The notes: generated by a model from the sequence alone, not told the origin. Shown: positions 9,126-18,067, counted from the stretch's first letter. The stretch is 64,000 bases of DNA from Hymenobacter rubripertinctus (GCF_003583925.1 NZ_QYCN01000002.1:39075-103074), one strand, 5' to 3'. A program made the numbers and translations.

Positions 9126-9158
9126 GCGCCGGGGGGGGGGGCGCTCCCCCCCCGGCGC
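9126..9158. repeat. G11 homopolymer in a GC hairpin
   Basis: GCGCC plus eight G (9126-9138) pairs with eight C plus GGCGC (9146-9158), and the G run itself extends from 9131 to 9141. It lies in the gap between the glycosyltransferase and the frameshifted gene. It could be a strong transcription or replication block and is prone to slippage or miscalled length. Confidence 0.6.
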
Positions 9159-9289
9159 TCCCCCGAATACGCCCACCTGGCGCGGGACGTTGCCCGGCCG
9201 GACAACTAATGAGGGCCGGGTGTAATGATTTTTTTCGCGTCCGACCACCCGTCTGCAGACGGGTTCTTCACGGACCGGCGGTCTTTTTG

Positions 9290-10247
9290 TTACTGCTTTT
9301 TTCTGAAACACGGATGCTGCACCGTAGAAAAAATCTGGTCGTAGCTGCCCCTGGCCCTCCTGGTCATTATCCTGCTCACGCTTACCGCGCCCGTTTCGTC
9401 GCAGTACAGCAGGTGGTTGTTGGCCGCCAGCGACGCCAGGAAAATAAGCTGCCAGGTTTTCGCCTCCGCCTGCGGGGCACCCTCCTCCAGCCGGGGGACG
9501 ATATGGTCACGGCAATGGCGCACCATGTCTTCAGGCAGACACACTACCTCGTAGGGCAGGTAGTCGTCCACCGGTTCAGGCTCAGGCCGACACCGGCCGT
9601 GCCCGATACCCCGCGGTGTTAGCAAGGCCCACAACTGGTGGCCAAAGGCCTGCCGCTTCTGCTCAACGCGACCGGCCGCCGCCGGGGCTTCGCAGGGGTC
9701 GGGCAGGGGGATTGCCAGGGCGCTGTCTGCGCACTCCTGCCGGCTCAGCCACATCAGGTGCGTGCTTTCCGTCAGCACCAGTACGGTTTCTCTGTAAGCT
9801 GCAGCTTCCGCCGTATACAGCTCCCCGGGCAGGGTGTCGCAGCGCTGAGCGGGCGTTATGTGGGTGACCTTCCCCCGAAGCCGCTACGTGCCGGAGCCGG
9901 TCGGCCTTCCACAGTTGCGGGGTCACTTCCTCCGCCCGCAGCAGGTCGGCGTGGCAGAGGCGTTCCAGCACCCATTGCAGCGGCGGGACATGGCCTATCC
10001 CATGTTCGCTCACCCACTCCAGGACGGTCGCTGCTGTCATTTCCCGGAAACCCACGTACAGCCCCGGCAACGTACAGGCCTGCACCTGCTGCCCGGTGTG
10101 GGAGAGGATGCCGTAGCGAGTACCGGAACGAAAGCCGTAAAGTCGGGGACTGATGCGCCAGGGGGCATCGTAAATGGCGGGCAGGGCAATTTCACCGGTG
10201 AAGAATCGCAGGCCGGATTTGCCTTTGGCAGAAAACGAAACTAGCAT
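9290..10247 (-). pseudogene. Frameshifted WG-repeat-like hypothetical gene
   Basis: Two minus-strand frames complement each other. The first begins at 10247 (MLVSFSAKGK) and reads as plausible protein to about 9890, including a WG-repeat-like stretch (LYGFRSGTRYGILSHTGQ). The second continues from about 9883 (GKVTHITPAQRC) to 9290 with normal composition. The switch falls near a G5 run at about 9872-9876. Fused, they would give roughly 315 residues. Either the gene is broken by a 1-base indel or the run was miscalled. Function unknown. Confidence 0.5.
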
Positions 10248-10433
10248 ACGTATCGCCTGGCTCCGTTACGGCGGCGTTGCTGTGGAGGGCCAGGAATGTG
10301 CTAGTGGGGTGGCAGTCTGAGCTGCCGGAGCCGCACCGTCGAGCGGCTGCGGGGTATGGAGCGTTCAACGACCGCCGGCCGGAAAGGCTACGCAGCAACC
10401 CGTTAAAAGTGCGGGGGGGAGTGATGAAACGCA

Positions 10434-10660
10434 TGACCACCGACGAGAAGTACGGCTACGACCAGCAGGGCGCTTTCTACGCCAACGTACTCAGGGCCTA
10501 GCGGGTCGTGCTCATTGCCGTGCAGAAACGTGCCCCGAAGGGCCAGGAGCCCGCCGTGTGGGTGCATGAGATGACGCCGACCCAGCTGGAGCAGGGCCGC
10601 AAGAAGTACGGCAAGTTGCTGCGGTGCGCGGCCGGGCAGCACAAGGCTGCAGCGTATTAG
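10434..10660 (+). pseudogene. C-terminal fragment of RecE-like exonuclease with nonsense codon
   Basis: It reads EKYGYDQQGAFYANVL, then a TAG (10499-10501), then RVVLIAVQKRAPKGQ and GRKKYGKLLRCAAG. This is a close copy of the C-terminus of the intact nuclease at 31323-31985, where the TAG position is CAG (Gln). Only the last third is present, so it lacks the catalytic D and DxK residues. It is a dead relic of a gene present in the right-hand mobile element. Confidence 0.8.
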
Positions 10661-10684
10661 CCGACCAACTCAGCCAACGGACCT

Positions 10685-10714
10685 GCCCCAGCGTTTTACA
10701 TGTTGGGGCTTTTT
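10685..10714 (+). terminator. Rho-independent terminator
   Basis: GCCCCA (10685-10690) pairs with TGGGGC (10704-10709), followed by T5. It sits just after the nuclease relic. Confidence 0.6.
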
Positions 10715-10955
10715 CGTGTTTACCCACCCCGCCAAAGTGGCAAAATTATTCCCGTCAAATTCCACACTCCACCTCCCATCCCCCAAAAAAAACAAAAAAG
10801 TCCCGGCCAAGCCGAACAGAGCCCGAATCAACTCCCTGCCCAACTAAGGCTCGCCCCAGTCCCGGTCCTTGGTGAGGCTAAATTATTGCCTTATTGGTAC
10901 TTAGCCTCCCAGCCCCCCCGTTTCCTCGCCGACAACACTTTAACGCCCTAGCCCC

Positions 10956-11624
10956 ATGACCGACGAAGAACTTATCACTCAGAAAATCGCCGAAATTGCC
11001 GCCACCGCCGATCAGTACCCTGCCGTCGTCATCATCCATCACGTTCCCACCCAAACAGTACGCTACCTGTCCGAATGGGGCTTACGCCTCCTGGGAGCTA
11101 CTTTGGAGCAGCTGACGGCCTTAGGGCCTCAGTTCTCACCCACCTACTTCAACGCAGTAGAGTCTGACGAGTACATGGCGCGGGTATTTGGGCTGATGTA
11201 CGAAAACGGCATCCCCGATGTCCATACGTTCTACCAGCAGGTGCGCACCACCGAGCACGCAGGCTGGACGATGTACCTCACGGCCATGCGCCGGTTTCTG
11301 GTTAACGCCCACGGCGCGCCGCTGCTGGTGATGGGTATGGCCGTGCCCCTGCACCCCGATAACCACTTCGCTACCAAAGTGGCGCACCTGCTCGAAGACA
11401 ACGCCTTTCTGCGCCAGCACGCCGCCAACTTCGCCCTACTCACCACCCGTGAGCGGCAGGTGCTCGCCCAGGTAGCCCGCGGCCATAGTTCGGCAGACAT
11501 TGCCGCCGCTCTGCACATTTCGGTCGAAACCGTAGACACCCACCGCCGCAATCTACGCCACAAGCTGCACGTCAGCACCGCCTTTGAACTGGTCCGTTTT
11601 GCCAGAGCGTTTGATCTGATTTGA
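10956..11624 (+). CDS. LuxR-type HTH regulator with PAS-like N-terminus
   Basis: 222 residues. Residues 1-140 resemble a PAS-like sensor domain. The C-terminus is a GerE/LuxR helix-turn-helix: LTTRERQVLAQVARGHSSAD, then ISVETVDTHRRNLRHKL, near 160-205. There is no receiver domain, so it probably responds to a small ligand or acts constitutively. It stands alone, followed by a hairpin at 11634-11670 and a long gap before the delta-60 protein gene. It may regulate that gene, but nothing in the sequence proves it. Confidence 0.85.
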   Translation: MTDEELITQKIAEIAATADQYPAVVIIHHVPTQTVRYLSEWGLRLLGATLEQLTALGPQFSPTYFNAVESDEYMARVFGLMYENGIPDVHTFYQQVRTTEHAGWTMYLTAMRRFLVNAHGAPLLVMGMAVPLHPDNHFATKVAHLLEDNAFLRQHAANFALLTTRERQVLAQVARGHSSADIAAALHISVETVDTHRRNLRHKLHVSTAFELVRFARAFDLI

Positions 11625-12105
11625 GGACGGGCGGGCGCAAAAAAAAATACCCACTAGCGGGTATTGCGCCAAGTAAGACTTGGGTATATTTTTACAGTAA
11701 ATTGAATATGTAAAACTTTTTAACAACAAAATGATAGTAATTCACCCTGCCTTTCACCTGTAGCGGTGGGACGCCTAATTGGGTCCGGCTGCTGGGTATT
11801 ACCACCCTGCTGTGGGCGATAGTTGGGTTTAACGCGTTGTGGAATGCCTCTTCTGTTCCATTTACGATAACACGCTCCGGAGTACTGTTTCAGAATTGAA
11901 CTGACCGCTGGTGACCACCAGGGACGTGCAGATTTTCCAAAATCTGGCACTCGAAAATCTGGTCTCAACAACAGTAAATTGAACGGGCGGCTCAGTGTGT
12001 ATGAAAACATAAACAGTTAATAAGATTCTGGTTTTCAGCAGTTTATTGGCTATTAGGTTTTGCTTTAAAAACAAGTACACATGCTTCACTTTTTTCCGAC
12101 TGTTT
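11625..12105. other. AT-rich gap with repeats and a possible gene remnant
   Basis: This 481-base gap holds the hairpin above, a 13-bp direct repeat ACAGTAAATTGAA at 11694-11706 and 11971-11983, and a palindrome CAGATTTT-CC-AAAATCTG at 11929-11946 with a half copy at 11954-11961. A frame without a start codon (about 11738-11899) reads a hydrophobic segment, WVRLLGITTLLWAIVGFNAL, and stops, which may be a membrane-protein remnant. The palindrome could be an operator for the next gene. Confidence 0.45.
11634..11670. terminator. Hairpin after the LuxR gene
   Basis: AATACCC (11646-11652) pairs with GGGTATT (11659-11665). Flanking GGCGCAA (11634-11640) and TTGCGCC (11664-11670) extend the pairing around an A run. 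It can act as a terminator in both directions. Confidence 0.5.
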
Positions 12106-14640
12106 ATGAAAAATCTCAACTCATGGCTCACGTTTCTGGCGCTGACGTTAGCGGCTCCGCTCTCGCCGGCTACAGCCCAGACCCTTGACCCCTCCTTCGT
12201 TGCAACGAGCCTGTATGCTCCGGGAAGTATCAGCTCGGTTGTGGTGCAACCCGATGGCCAGCGCATTATTGTGGGTAGCAACCTCAGTCGTGTAAATGGC
12301 ACGCCACTGCCTAACCCTGGCAACAATATCAGCCGTCTCCAGGCTAATGGCACCCTGGACGCCGGATTTCAACAAAACGTAGGCGCTACAAGCACCCTTT
12401 TTCTGCGGGTTCGCGGCCTCCCCAATGGGCAGTTGCTACTGACAGCCAATTCTATCAACAGCACGCCAATGATGGCGGGCGGTATTACCCGGCGCGAACC
12501 GCTACGCCTGAATGCCGATGGCACCGGTGACGCGACGTTTGACGCGGGCGAGGGCGCCAAACCAGCTGCGGGCGCCACTCAGGGCCGCGTTGCCGATATG
12601 GAGCCTCTGCCGGATGGACGCCTCATCGTGGTCGGTACTTTTGGCAGCTTCAACAATGTTGCTGCTTTTGGGATTGCCCGACTCACAGCAACCGGAGCCG
12701 TAGACGCTAGCTTCAACGCCGGTTCTGGACTGAGCACCAGCTTAGCGAATACCGGGATATCGACCATTGGGACCCTGCCCAACGGGAAGTTCATTATCGG
12801 CGGCAACTTTACCAGCTACAACGGCAATGCCTGCAATGGCTTGGCCCGACTCAACGCCGATGGCAGCTTCGATCCCACCTTCGTGCAGGCCCTAGGAATC
12901 AGCAGTTCGGTTGGAAGCGTGGTGGTTACGGCCGATGGCAGAATATTGATTACCGGCACCCTCAATGGCGTTCCGAATAGCAACCGTCTTGCCCGTCTGC
13001 TATCTACTGGTGCCTACGATACCAATTTTACCCCCCCCAGCACTATCACCGGAAATATTGCTTCTGGCTTCGGCGAGTCCGTTCTGGCGCTGGCCGATAA
13101 TAAAGTAGTCTTCATCAATGGCAGCACCCTGACGCGTTTGAACGCCAATGGGACAAACGACCTCTCCTTTCAAGCTCCTTTTATCTCATCTGCTGACCAG
13201 CTAAGTTCTTTGGCGCTGCTACCTAACGGCAATGTGTTGGTGGCGGGCTTTTTTCCCGGCCTCGACCGCGGTGTAGTAGAGCTAACCGGCACTGGTGCAC
13301 TCGTACCTGCGTTTCAACCGCTTTTGCAGACGCGAGGCGCAATTATCGCCTTGGTGCGCCAAGCCGATGGAAAGCTGGTGGTGGGCGGCAATTTCTCCGA
13401 AATAAACGGGCAGGCCGTGCGCCGACTGGCCCGCATCAATGCCGATGGCACCGTGGATGCCAGCTATGCCACTGGCAATACCCTCAACGAAACCGTGTCC
13501 GATTTGGCACTGCAAGCCGACGGCCGGGTGGTGGCTGCCATTGGAGGAGTAGTTGGAGCCGGCGAGGTACGGCGTTTTCTCACTACCGGCGCCCCCGACA
13601 TCAGCCTGAGCGCGCCGGCCCTCAACCGCAGCGCGACGCGCGTGTTGGTACAGCCTGATGGCCGCATTCTGGTTGGCGGCAGCTTTACTACGGCGGGCGG
13701 AGTAACAGTTCCCGGCTTTTTGCGCTTGCTGTCCGACGGCTCCCGCGACAATTCCTTTACGCCGGCAGCGAGCGGTACCAGCAGCTTCGTCGTGTTCCGA
13801 ACCTTTGGCCTGCAGCCGGATGGCAAAATAGTAGTAGCCGGTCGGTTCACTCCTGCTAGCGGCACTGCCATAAATACTGTTGCGCGTTTAGAGAACTCCG
13901 GCGCGCTGGATGAAAGCTTCGCTCGCGGCGATTTTTTAAACCGATTTTCGCAATCAAGCACTCCTTTCAACCGGCTATTGGTACAGCCGGATAGCAAAAT
14001 TCTAGTGGTCGGCGACATCTCCAGCTATAATGGCACCTCCCGTGCCGGCCTCGCCCGTCTGAACGCGAATGGCAGCCTCGACGCGGGGTTCGTACCGCCG
14101 GCTATCAGTGGGGTCGTTTTTACGGTAGCTCTCCAGCCCAACAGCCGCTTGCTGGTCGGGGGGGCCTTCACCGGCGGCGGCCTACCCGCCAATCTGGCCC
14201 GGCTGCTGCCTGACGGGCAGGCCGATGCCTCCTTTGCCGGCACGGCCGTGCCCGATGTCACAGTCACTGCCCTGCTCATTGAGCCCAATGGGGCCCTTGT
14301 TATAGGCGGGCCTTTCACCACCGTCGGTGGGCAGCCACGCCTGGCGCTAGCTCGCATAATAGGAGCCAGTGTACTGTCGGTCAATGCCCCACATGCCGTA
14401 GCCGAGCACACCGTTGCCTGGCCCGTGCCGGCCCATGGCACCTTGTTCGTGGCACCTGCTCCCACGGCCCGGCCCCAAAGCCTGGAACTGCTTGACGCCT
14501 TGGGCCGCTCCGTACGGCGGCAGGAACTGCGCGCCGGGCCCCCGGCCCAGGTATCGGTCGAGGCGCTACCTGCCGGCCTCTATATGCTGCGCGTGCGCTA
14601 TGCCGAGGGCATGGTAGTACGCGCCATCCAGGTTCAGTAG
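12106..14640 (+). CDS. Secreted delta-60 repeat protein with T9SS-like tail
   Basis: 844 residues. A signal peptide (MKNLNSWLTFLALTLAAPLS to TAQ) is followed by about a dozen delta-60 repeats (TIGR02608). Each has the pattern LQPDGKI(L/V)VGG-x-F-(T/S)-x-x-N-G, R-L-x-x-x-G-x-x-D-x-x-F. These predict a beta-propeller-like extracellular protein. The last 80 residues (ALGRSVRRQELRAG, GLYMLRVRYAEG) resemble a type IX secretion C-terminal domain, though the YPNP motif is degraded to WPVPAHG. The ATG at 12106 begins the signal peptide. The partner or ligand is unknown. Codon use is less GC-extreme than the housekeeping genes, compatible with an accessory origin. Confidence 0.85.
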   Translation: MKNLNSWLTFLALTLAAPLSPATAQTLDPSFVATSLYAPGSISSVVVQPDGQRIIVGSNLSRVNGTPLPNPGNNISRLQANGTLDAGFQQNVGATSTLFLRVRGLPNGQLLLTANSINSTPMMAGGITRREPLRLNADGTGDATFDAGEGAKPAAGATQGRVADMEPLPDGRLIVVGTFGSFNNVAAFGIARLTATGAVDASFNAGSGLSTSLANTGISTIGTLPNGKFIIGGNFTSYNGNACNGLARLNADGSFDPTFVQALGISSSVGSVVVTADGRILITGTLNGVPNSNRLARLLSTGAYDTNFTPPSTITGNIASGFGESVLALADNKVVFINGSTLTRLNANGTNDLSFQAPFISSADQLSSLALLPNGNVLVAGFFPGLDRGVVELTGTGALVPAFQPLLQTRGAIIALVRQADGKLVVGGNFSEINGQAVRRLARINADGTVDASYATGNTLNETVSDLALQADGRVVAAIGGVVGAGEVRRFLTTGAPDISLSAPALNRSATRVLVQPDGRILVGGSFTTAGGVTVPGFLRLLSDGSRDNSFTPAASGTSSFVVFRTFGLQPDGKIVVAGRFTPASGTAINTVARLENSGALDESFARGDFLNRFSQSSTPFNRLLVQPDSKILVVGDISSYNGTSRAGLARLNANGSLDAGFVPPAISGVVFTVALQPNSRLLVGGAFTGGGLPANLARLLPDGQADASFAGTAVPDVTVTALLIEPNGALVIGGPFTTVGGQPRLALARIIGASVLSVNAPHAVAEHTVAWPVPAHGTLFVAPAPTARPQSLELLDALGRSVRRQELRAGPPAQVSVEALPAGLYMLRVRYAEGMVVRAIQVQ

Positions 14641-14777
14641 CGCACTGGCTGCCGGTGTCTCGTCCGGCTAAACGTTGAAAGGAGTAGGGTCAGCCGGGTA
14701 TCAACTTTCTGGGCGTGGCCGAAAAAGCACGATGCTGCGGATGGCGCGAAGTAGTCGGAAAGAGAGGGTGGGAGGGC

Positions 14778-15407
14778 TCAGCGGTAAATCCACAGCAGCG
14801 TGCCGGGCTTCAGCCAGGGCCGCATCCGGGCCAGCGCCTCCGCCGACACGGCCGGGCACCCGTCGCTGCGGCCGATGCGGCCGGCGCGCACGCTGCCCGA
14901 CGAGTGCAGCACGATGCTGCGGGTGATGGCGTTGTCGTTGGTGGCGTCCAGGCCCGCCAGCCGGTAGGCCCGCCCGAACCGGCCCCGGTACGCGCGCACC
15001 ACCACGTAGCGGCCCAGGGCCGTGCGTTTGCTGCCTTCCCAGTTGGAGAAAGCCCGGGCGAACTTCCCGCCGCTGCCCTGTCCGTGCATTACGCGGGTAC
15101 GCAGCAGCGGCCGGCCCTTGCGCAGGTCGTACACGGCCAGGCGCGGCTCCGACGAGGCGCGGTCCATATCAATCAGCACCGCGTGCCGGGCGTTGAACAG
15201 CGGGTTCCGGCGCGTCATGGCCCGCGCCGCGGCCAGCCGGTCAGCGCCCGCCGGAACGCCGGTGAAGTACAGCAGCCGGTAGCACCAGGCCGGATACACC
15301 TCTAGCAAGGCCCCGCCCAGCACTACCGCCAGTGCCGCCGCCGCCAGCAGCGGCAGCAGCCGGTGCTGGCGGCGGCGCGGCCGGGAAACAGAACGTAGTG
15401 CCGACAT
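14778..15407 (-). CDS. Murein L,D-transpeptidase catalytic-domain (YkuD_2-like) protein
   Basis: 209 residues. One transmembrane segment (LLPLLAAAALAVVLGGALLE, about 17-36) anchors a periplasmic domain. The domain ends with SIVLHSSGSV and GRSDGCPAVS, the His and the S-x-GC motif of YkuD-like L,D-transpeptidases (Cys about 182). The family remodels peptidoglycan cross-links. The ATG at 15407 precedes the basic residues and TM segment; an upstream extension is possible but reads as non-coding. The flanks are element-1 accessory genes, so it may be cargo. Confidence 0.8.
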   Translation of the reverse strand: MSALRSVSRPRRRQHRLLPLLAAAALAVVLGGALLEVYPAWCYRLLYFTGVPAGADRLAAARAMTRRNPLFNARHAVLIDMDRASSEPRLAVYDLRKGRPLLRTRVMHGQGSGGKFARAFSNWEGSKRTALGRYVVVRAYRGRFGRAYRLAGLDATNDNAITRSIVLHSSGSVRAGRIGRSDGCPAVSAEALARMRPWLKPGTLLWIYR

Positions 15408-15560
15408 CAGCGGTAGGGGTGCGGTACGGGGGAGGGGAATAGCTGGCTGTGCGCAGAGCAGGAGGGCACCCCGGCGGCGCCAAATTACGAAGGCGGCGCT
15501 TTTTCCCATGCCGGCCGTTGCCGATATTGCCCTCCTGATTCCATCTTCCCCCGGTTTTAT

Positions 15561-15953
15561 ATGCCCTCCATAGTTCACCCCTGGATTCTGTCGCCCGATG
15601 GCCCGCCGCTGATTGAGGGGCTGTGCAGCGACTGTACCGGCCACCTGTTCAGAGTAGACAACCTAACGGTACGCCACAACGGGCTGAGTGTGCGGCGAAT
15701 GAGCTGCAGGCACTGCGGCGCGCCCGATGTAATGTCAATGGAGTGGCTGGCCCCGCCACCGCCCGGCTACGCGGTCTACCGGGTGCAGTGGCGGCCGGCC
15801 CCCTTCGGACCGGCTGCCGAGCCGTACCAGGCCGTGCAGATAGTGGCCGCCTCCCGCCGCCAGGCCCACCGGCAGGTAACAACTTACTGGGCCGGCGAGG
15901 CAAGCGCCTACGAGTGCCTAATCGACGGAGAACCGTACCTGCCTGAGGAATGA
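15561..15953 (+). CDS. Small zinc-ribbon-like hypothetical protein
   Basis: 130 residues. Two Cys pairs, CSDC (about residues 22-25) and CRHC (about 50-53), are spaced as in zinc ribbons. The C-terminal half (YQAVQIVAASRRQAHRQVTTYW) is helical. No membrane segment. It lies 40 bases upstream of the membrane pair that adjoins integrase 1 and is oriented with it, so it may belong to the left mobile element. Function unknown; DNA or protein binding through the ribbon is a guess. Confidence 0.6.
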   Translation: MPSIVHPWILSPDGPPLIEGLCSDCTGHLFRVDNLTVRHNGLSVRRMSCRHCGAPDVMSMEWLAPPPPGYAVYRVQWRPAPFGPAAEPYQAVQIVAASRRQAHRQVTTYWAGEASAYECLIDGEPYLPEE

Positions 15954-15993
15954 AGCCGCCCGTTTTCCTTCGCTGTTCCTGCCCGCTTTGTCA

Positions 15994-16371
15994 ATGCCGC
16001 CTGCCTTTCGTCCTCTGCTGCTTACCGGCCTGCTGGCCCTGCTGCCGCTGCTTTTCGGCTTTGTCGTGAACTACACGGCATCGCGCCCGCCCACCACCGC
16101 CCAGGTAGCCGGCCGCTGCACCCGCTACTGCCACGACCACGCCTGCCCGCACGCCACGCCGGCCACCAGCCCGGCCTATTTCCGACTGCGCCCGCTCTAC
16201 GGGCTCACCATCCGGGCACTGTCGGCCGGCGGGGGCGGGACGGCCTACGTGCTGGCCAACCTGCTCGTGTACTTGGTGGTCATCCCGCTGCTGCTGCTAC
16301 GCCTGACCTACGCCGTGCTGCGCGACGCGCTGCTACTACGCCGCCTGCCGGCTGCCCCGACCAATGACTAA
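15994..16371 (+). CDS. Membrane protein of integrase-linked pair, Cys/His motif (copy 1)
   Basis: 125 residues. There are hydrophobic segments near 6-26 and 85-110. Between them is a conserved loop GRCTRYCHDHACPH whose Cys and His spacing suggests a metal or heme site. It is nearly identical to the protein at 35644-36021. It overlaps the next gene by 8 bases, so the two are probably translationally coupled. Both copies sit directly upstream of, and convergent with, an integrase gene. I use the ATG at 15994; the TTG two codons earlier is less likely. Not a family I recognise. Confidence 0.7.
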   Translation: MPPAFRPLLLTGLLALLPLLFGFVVNYTASRPPTTAQVAGRCTRYCHDHACPHATPATSPAYFRLRPLYGLTIRALSAGGGGTAYVLANLLVYLVVIPLLLLRLTYAVLRDALLLRRLPAAPTND

Positions 16372-16585
16372 CGCCGTGTTTTCCCTGCTCATGCGCCTGG
16401 GCCGGCTGGCCTACTGGTACTGCGTCGATTTCATGGTGAACCTGGCCGACCTCACCGGCACGAGCTACCCCGAGGCGAACACCTGGATTCTGCTGCTGCT
16501 CATCCCCGGGCTGTTGGTCGGGCTGCTGCTGGTCCGCCGGTGGCAGCGCCGTCGCCTGCGGCAGCTACGGGCGCCCGCCCCGTAG
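16364..16585 (+). CDS. Small membrane protein of integrase-linked pair (copy 1)
   Basis: 73 residues. An amphipathic N-terminus (AVFSLLMRLGRLAYWYCVDF) is followed by a motif NLADLTGTSYPEANTW and one strong transmembrane segment near 43-58, with a basic tail (RRWQRRRLRQLR). It starts inside the end of the preceding gene. The second copy at 36014-36223 keeps the same architecture. Function unknown; the topology would suit a membrane-associated accessory such as superinfection exclusion or signalling, but nothing proves it. Confidence 0.65.
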   Translation: MTNAVFSLLMRLGRLAYWYCVDFMVNLADLTGTSYPEANTWILLLLIPGLLVGLLLVRRWQRRRLRQLRAPAP

Positions 16586-16623
16586 CTGCCGCACACGGTC
16601 CTTGTTTGGCAATTAGCCCACCA

Positions 16624-17931
16624 TCAGGCCGCCGACTCCACCGCACAGATCTGGCTATCCAGGCCTGCCGACGTATCGGTAGCTCCCTGACCGTCCCAGA
16701 TGCGCCGCATGGTCTGGTGCTGAAAGTCCTCCACCACTTTGGCGCAAATGAGCGTCGTCTTGATGTTGGCGTGGCCCAGCACCTTCTGCAGGATTTCCAC
16801 CGGCATGCCCCGCAGCAGGCTCTGGGTGGCGAAGGTGTGCCGGGCCGTGTGCATGGTCACCAGCTCGTGCAGCGCCACCGCCTGCTTACGCACCAGCCCG
16901 CTTACCACGGCCGCCTGCTCGACTTCCCGCTCCAGGCCCGCCAGCCGGGCCAACCGTTTCAGGTAGCGGTTCATCACCTGATTCTGATACACCGGCAGCA
17001 GCCGGCCGCCCTTACCCGAGCGCTCCGCCGCGGCATACTTTTCCAGCAGCGCCGTCGCCGCCACCGTCAGGTACACGCTGACTTTGGTGCGGGTCTTGGT
17101 CTGGGTGAAGCGCAGTACCCGCCCGCTGCCGTCCGGCAGGTTTTCCAGGTTGCCGCCGTGCAGCTGCAACACATCGGAGTAGCGCAGCCCCGTGTAGCAG
17201 CAAAACAGAAACACGTCCCGCACCGGCACCAGCGTCGAGGGCAGCACCGCCGTGCGTAGCTGCTCCAACTCGCCGGCTGTCAGGTACACCTTCTCCACGT
17301 CCACGCTCGTCGCTTTCAAACTGGCCACTTTCAACGCCAGCGCGTAGCCGCGCTCCTGCTGCAGGTAGTTGAACAGAGCCTTAAGGTTTTTGACCAGCGT
17401 GTACACCGAGTTGGGGGCCAGCTCCCGCGTCAGCGTCAGGTAGTGCAGCAAGGCATCATGCTCCACCAGCGAGTATGATTCGGCCAGCAATGGCCGCCGC
17501 CGGTGCAGCGCGAAGTCGCGCAGCCAGTTGCCCACCACCAGGTAGTGGCGCAACGTATCGCGCATGTACCCGCGCCCCCGCAGCACCTCCCGAAACTCGC
17601 TCATCAGCACCACCAGGTTCTGCTCCCGCACCACGGGGGCCGCCGCCGGGGCCAGGGCTGCTTTCAAACTGGCCGGGGTCGGCGTGCCGCCTTCCGCCCG
17701 CTGCCGGCGGTGGGCTTCCGTCAGCCGGGCCGCCAGCGCCGCCAGCAGCTCATTGGCTTCCTGGTAACCGGGATAGGAGCGCCGGAATTGCTCTTTGCGC
17801 TCATCCCACTGCGCGGGTAAACACTTTTCACCCGTAGTCAAACGTAGCCGCTGGCCACCTACCCGCACCTGCAGGTAAAGCGCCGAAGCAGTAGTAGAAT
17901 CGGGGTTCCGGAGGTAGAATTGAACCGTCAT
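16624..17931 (-). CDS. Tyrosine recombinase / integrase 1, catalytic Tyr replaced by Cys
   Basis: 435 residues. It has an Arm-binding N-terminus (MTVQFYLRNPD), a SAM-like core-binding domain and a catalytic domain with Arg in CYTGLRYSD and the HTARH box. The box that should hold the nucleophile reads TTLICAKVVED, with Cys396 (TGC, 16744-16746) where integrase 2 has Tyr. One transition accounts for the change. The enzyme should not form the normal 3'-phosphotyrosine intermediate, so the left element is probably immobile. The ATG at 17931 follows a 12-bp tandem repeat. Confidence 0.85.
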   Translation of the reverse strand: MTVQFYLRNPDSTTASALYLQVRVGGQRLRLTTGEKCLPAQWDERKEQFRRSYPGYQEANELLAALAARLTEAHRRQRAEGGTPTPASLKAALAPAAAPVVREQNLVVLMSEFREVLRGRGYMRDTLRHYLVVGNWLRDFALHRRRPLLAESYSLVEHDALLHYLTLTRELAPNSVYTLVKNLKALFNYLQQERGYALALKVASLKATSVDVEKVYLTAGELEQLRTAVLPSTLVPVRDVFLFCCYTGLRYSDVLQLHGGNLENLPDGSGRVLRFTQTKTRTKVSVYLTVAATALLEKYAAAERSGKGGRLLPVYQNQVMNRYLKRLARLAGLEREVEQAAVVSGLVRKQAVALHELVTMHTARHTFATQSLLRGMPVEILQKVLGHANIKTTLICAKVVEDFQHQTMRRIWDGQGATDTSAGLDSQICAVESAA

Positions 17932-17934
17932 AAG

Positions 17935-17958
17935 TGTGGCTAAAACTGTGGCTAAAAC
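17935..17958. repeat. 12-bp tandem repeat upstream of integrase 1
   Basis: Two adjacent copies of TGTGGCTAAAAC lie directly upstream of the integrase ATG. Integrase 2 has two 12-spaced copies of a different sequence in the same place, so these could be arm-type recombinase sites or regulatory repeats. Confidence 0.5.
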
Positions 17959-18002
17959 CAAGGATTACATCGGCTCACAAGCTGGATTAGACCAAACGCA
18001 AA

Positions 18003-18050
18003 ACGCCCGGAAAACCGCTTCTGTTGCCAGATGAGCGACTTTCCGGGCGT
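18003..18050. repeat. 11-bp inverted repeat between integrase 1 and att
   Basis: ACGCCCGGAAA (18003-18013) pairs with TTTCCGGGCGT (18040-18050). The copy near integrase 2 (37686-37727) has the same CCCGGAAAA/TTTTCCGGG ends. It may be a terminator or an attachment-region hairpin. Confidence 0.55.
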
Positions 18051-18067
18051 TCCGGGATTAAATACTG

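Noticed and set aside
17931-17961. N-terminal extension of integrase 1
   Set aside because: The extra codons are the translated 12-bp tandem repeat. The homologue begins at the equivalent of 17931.
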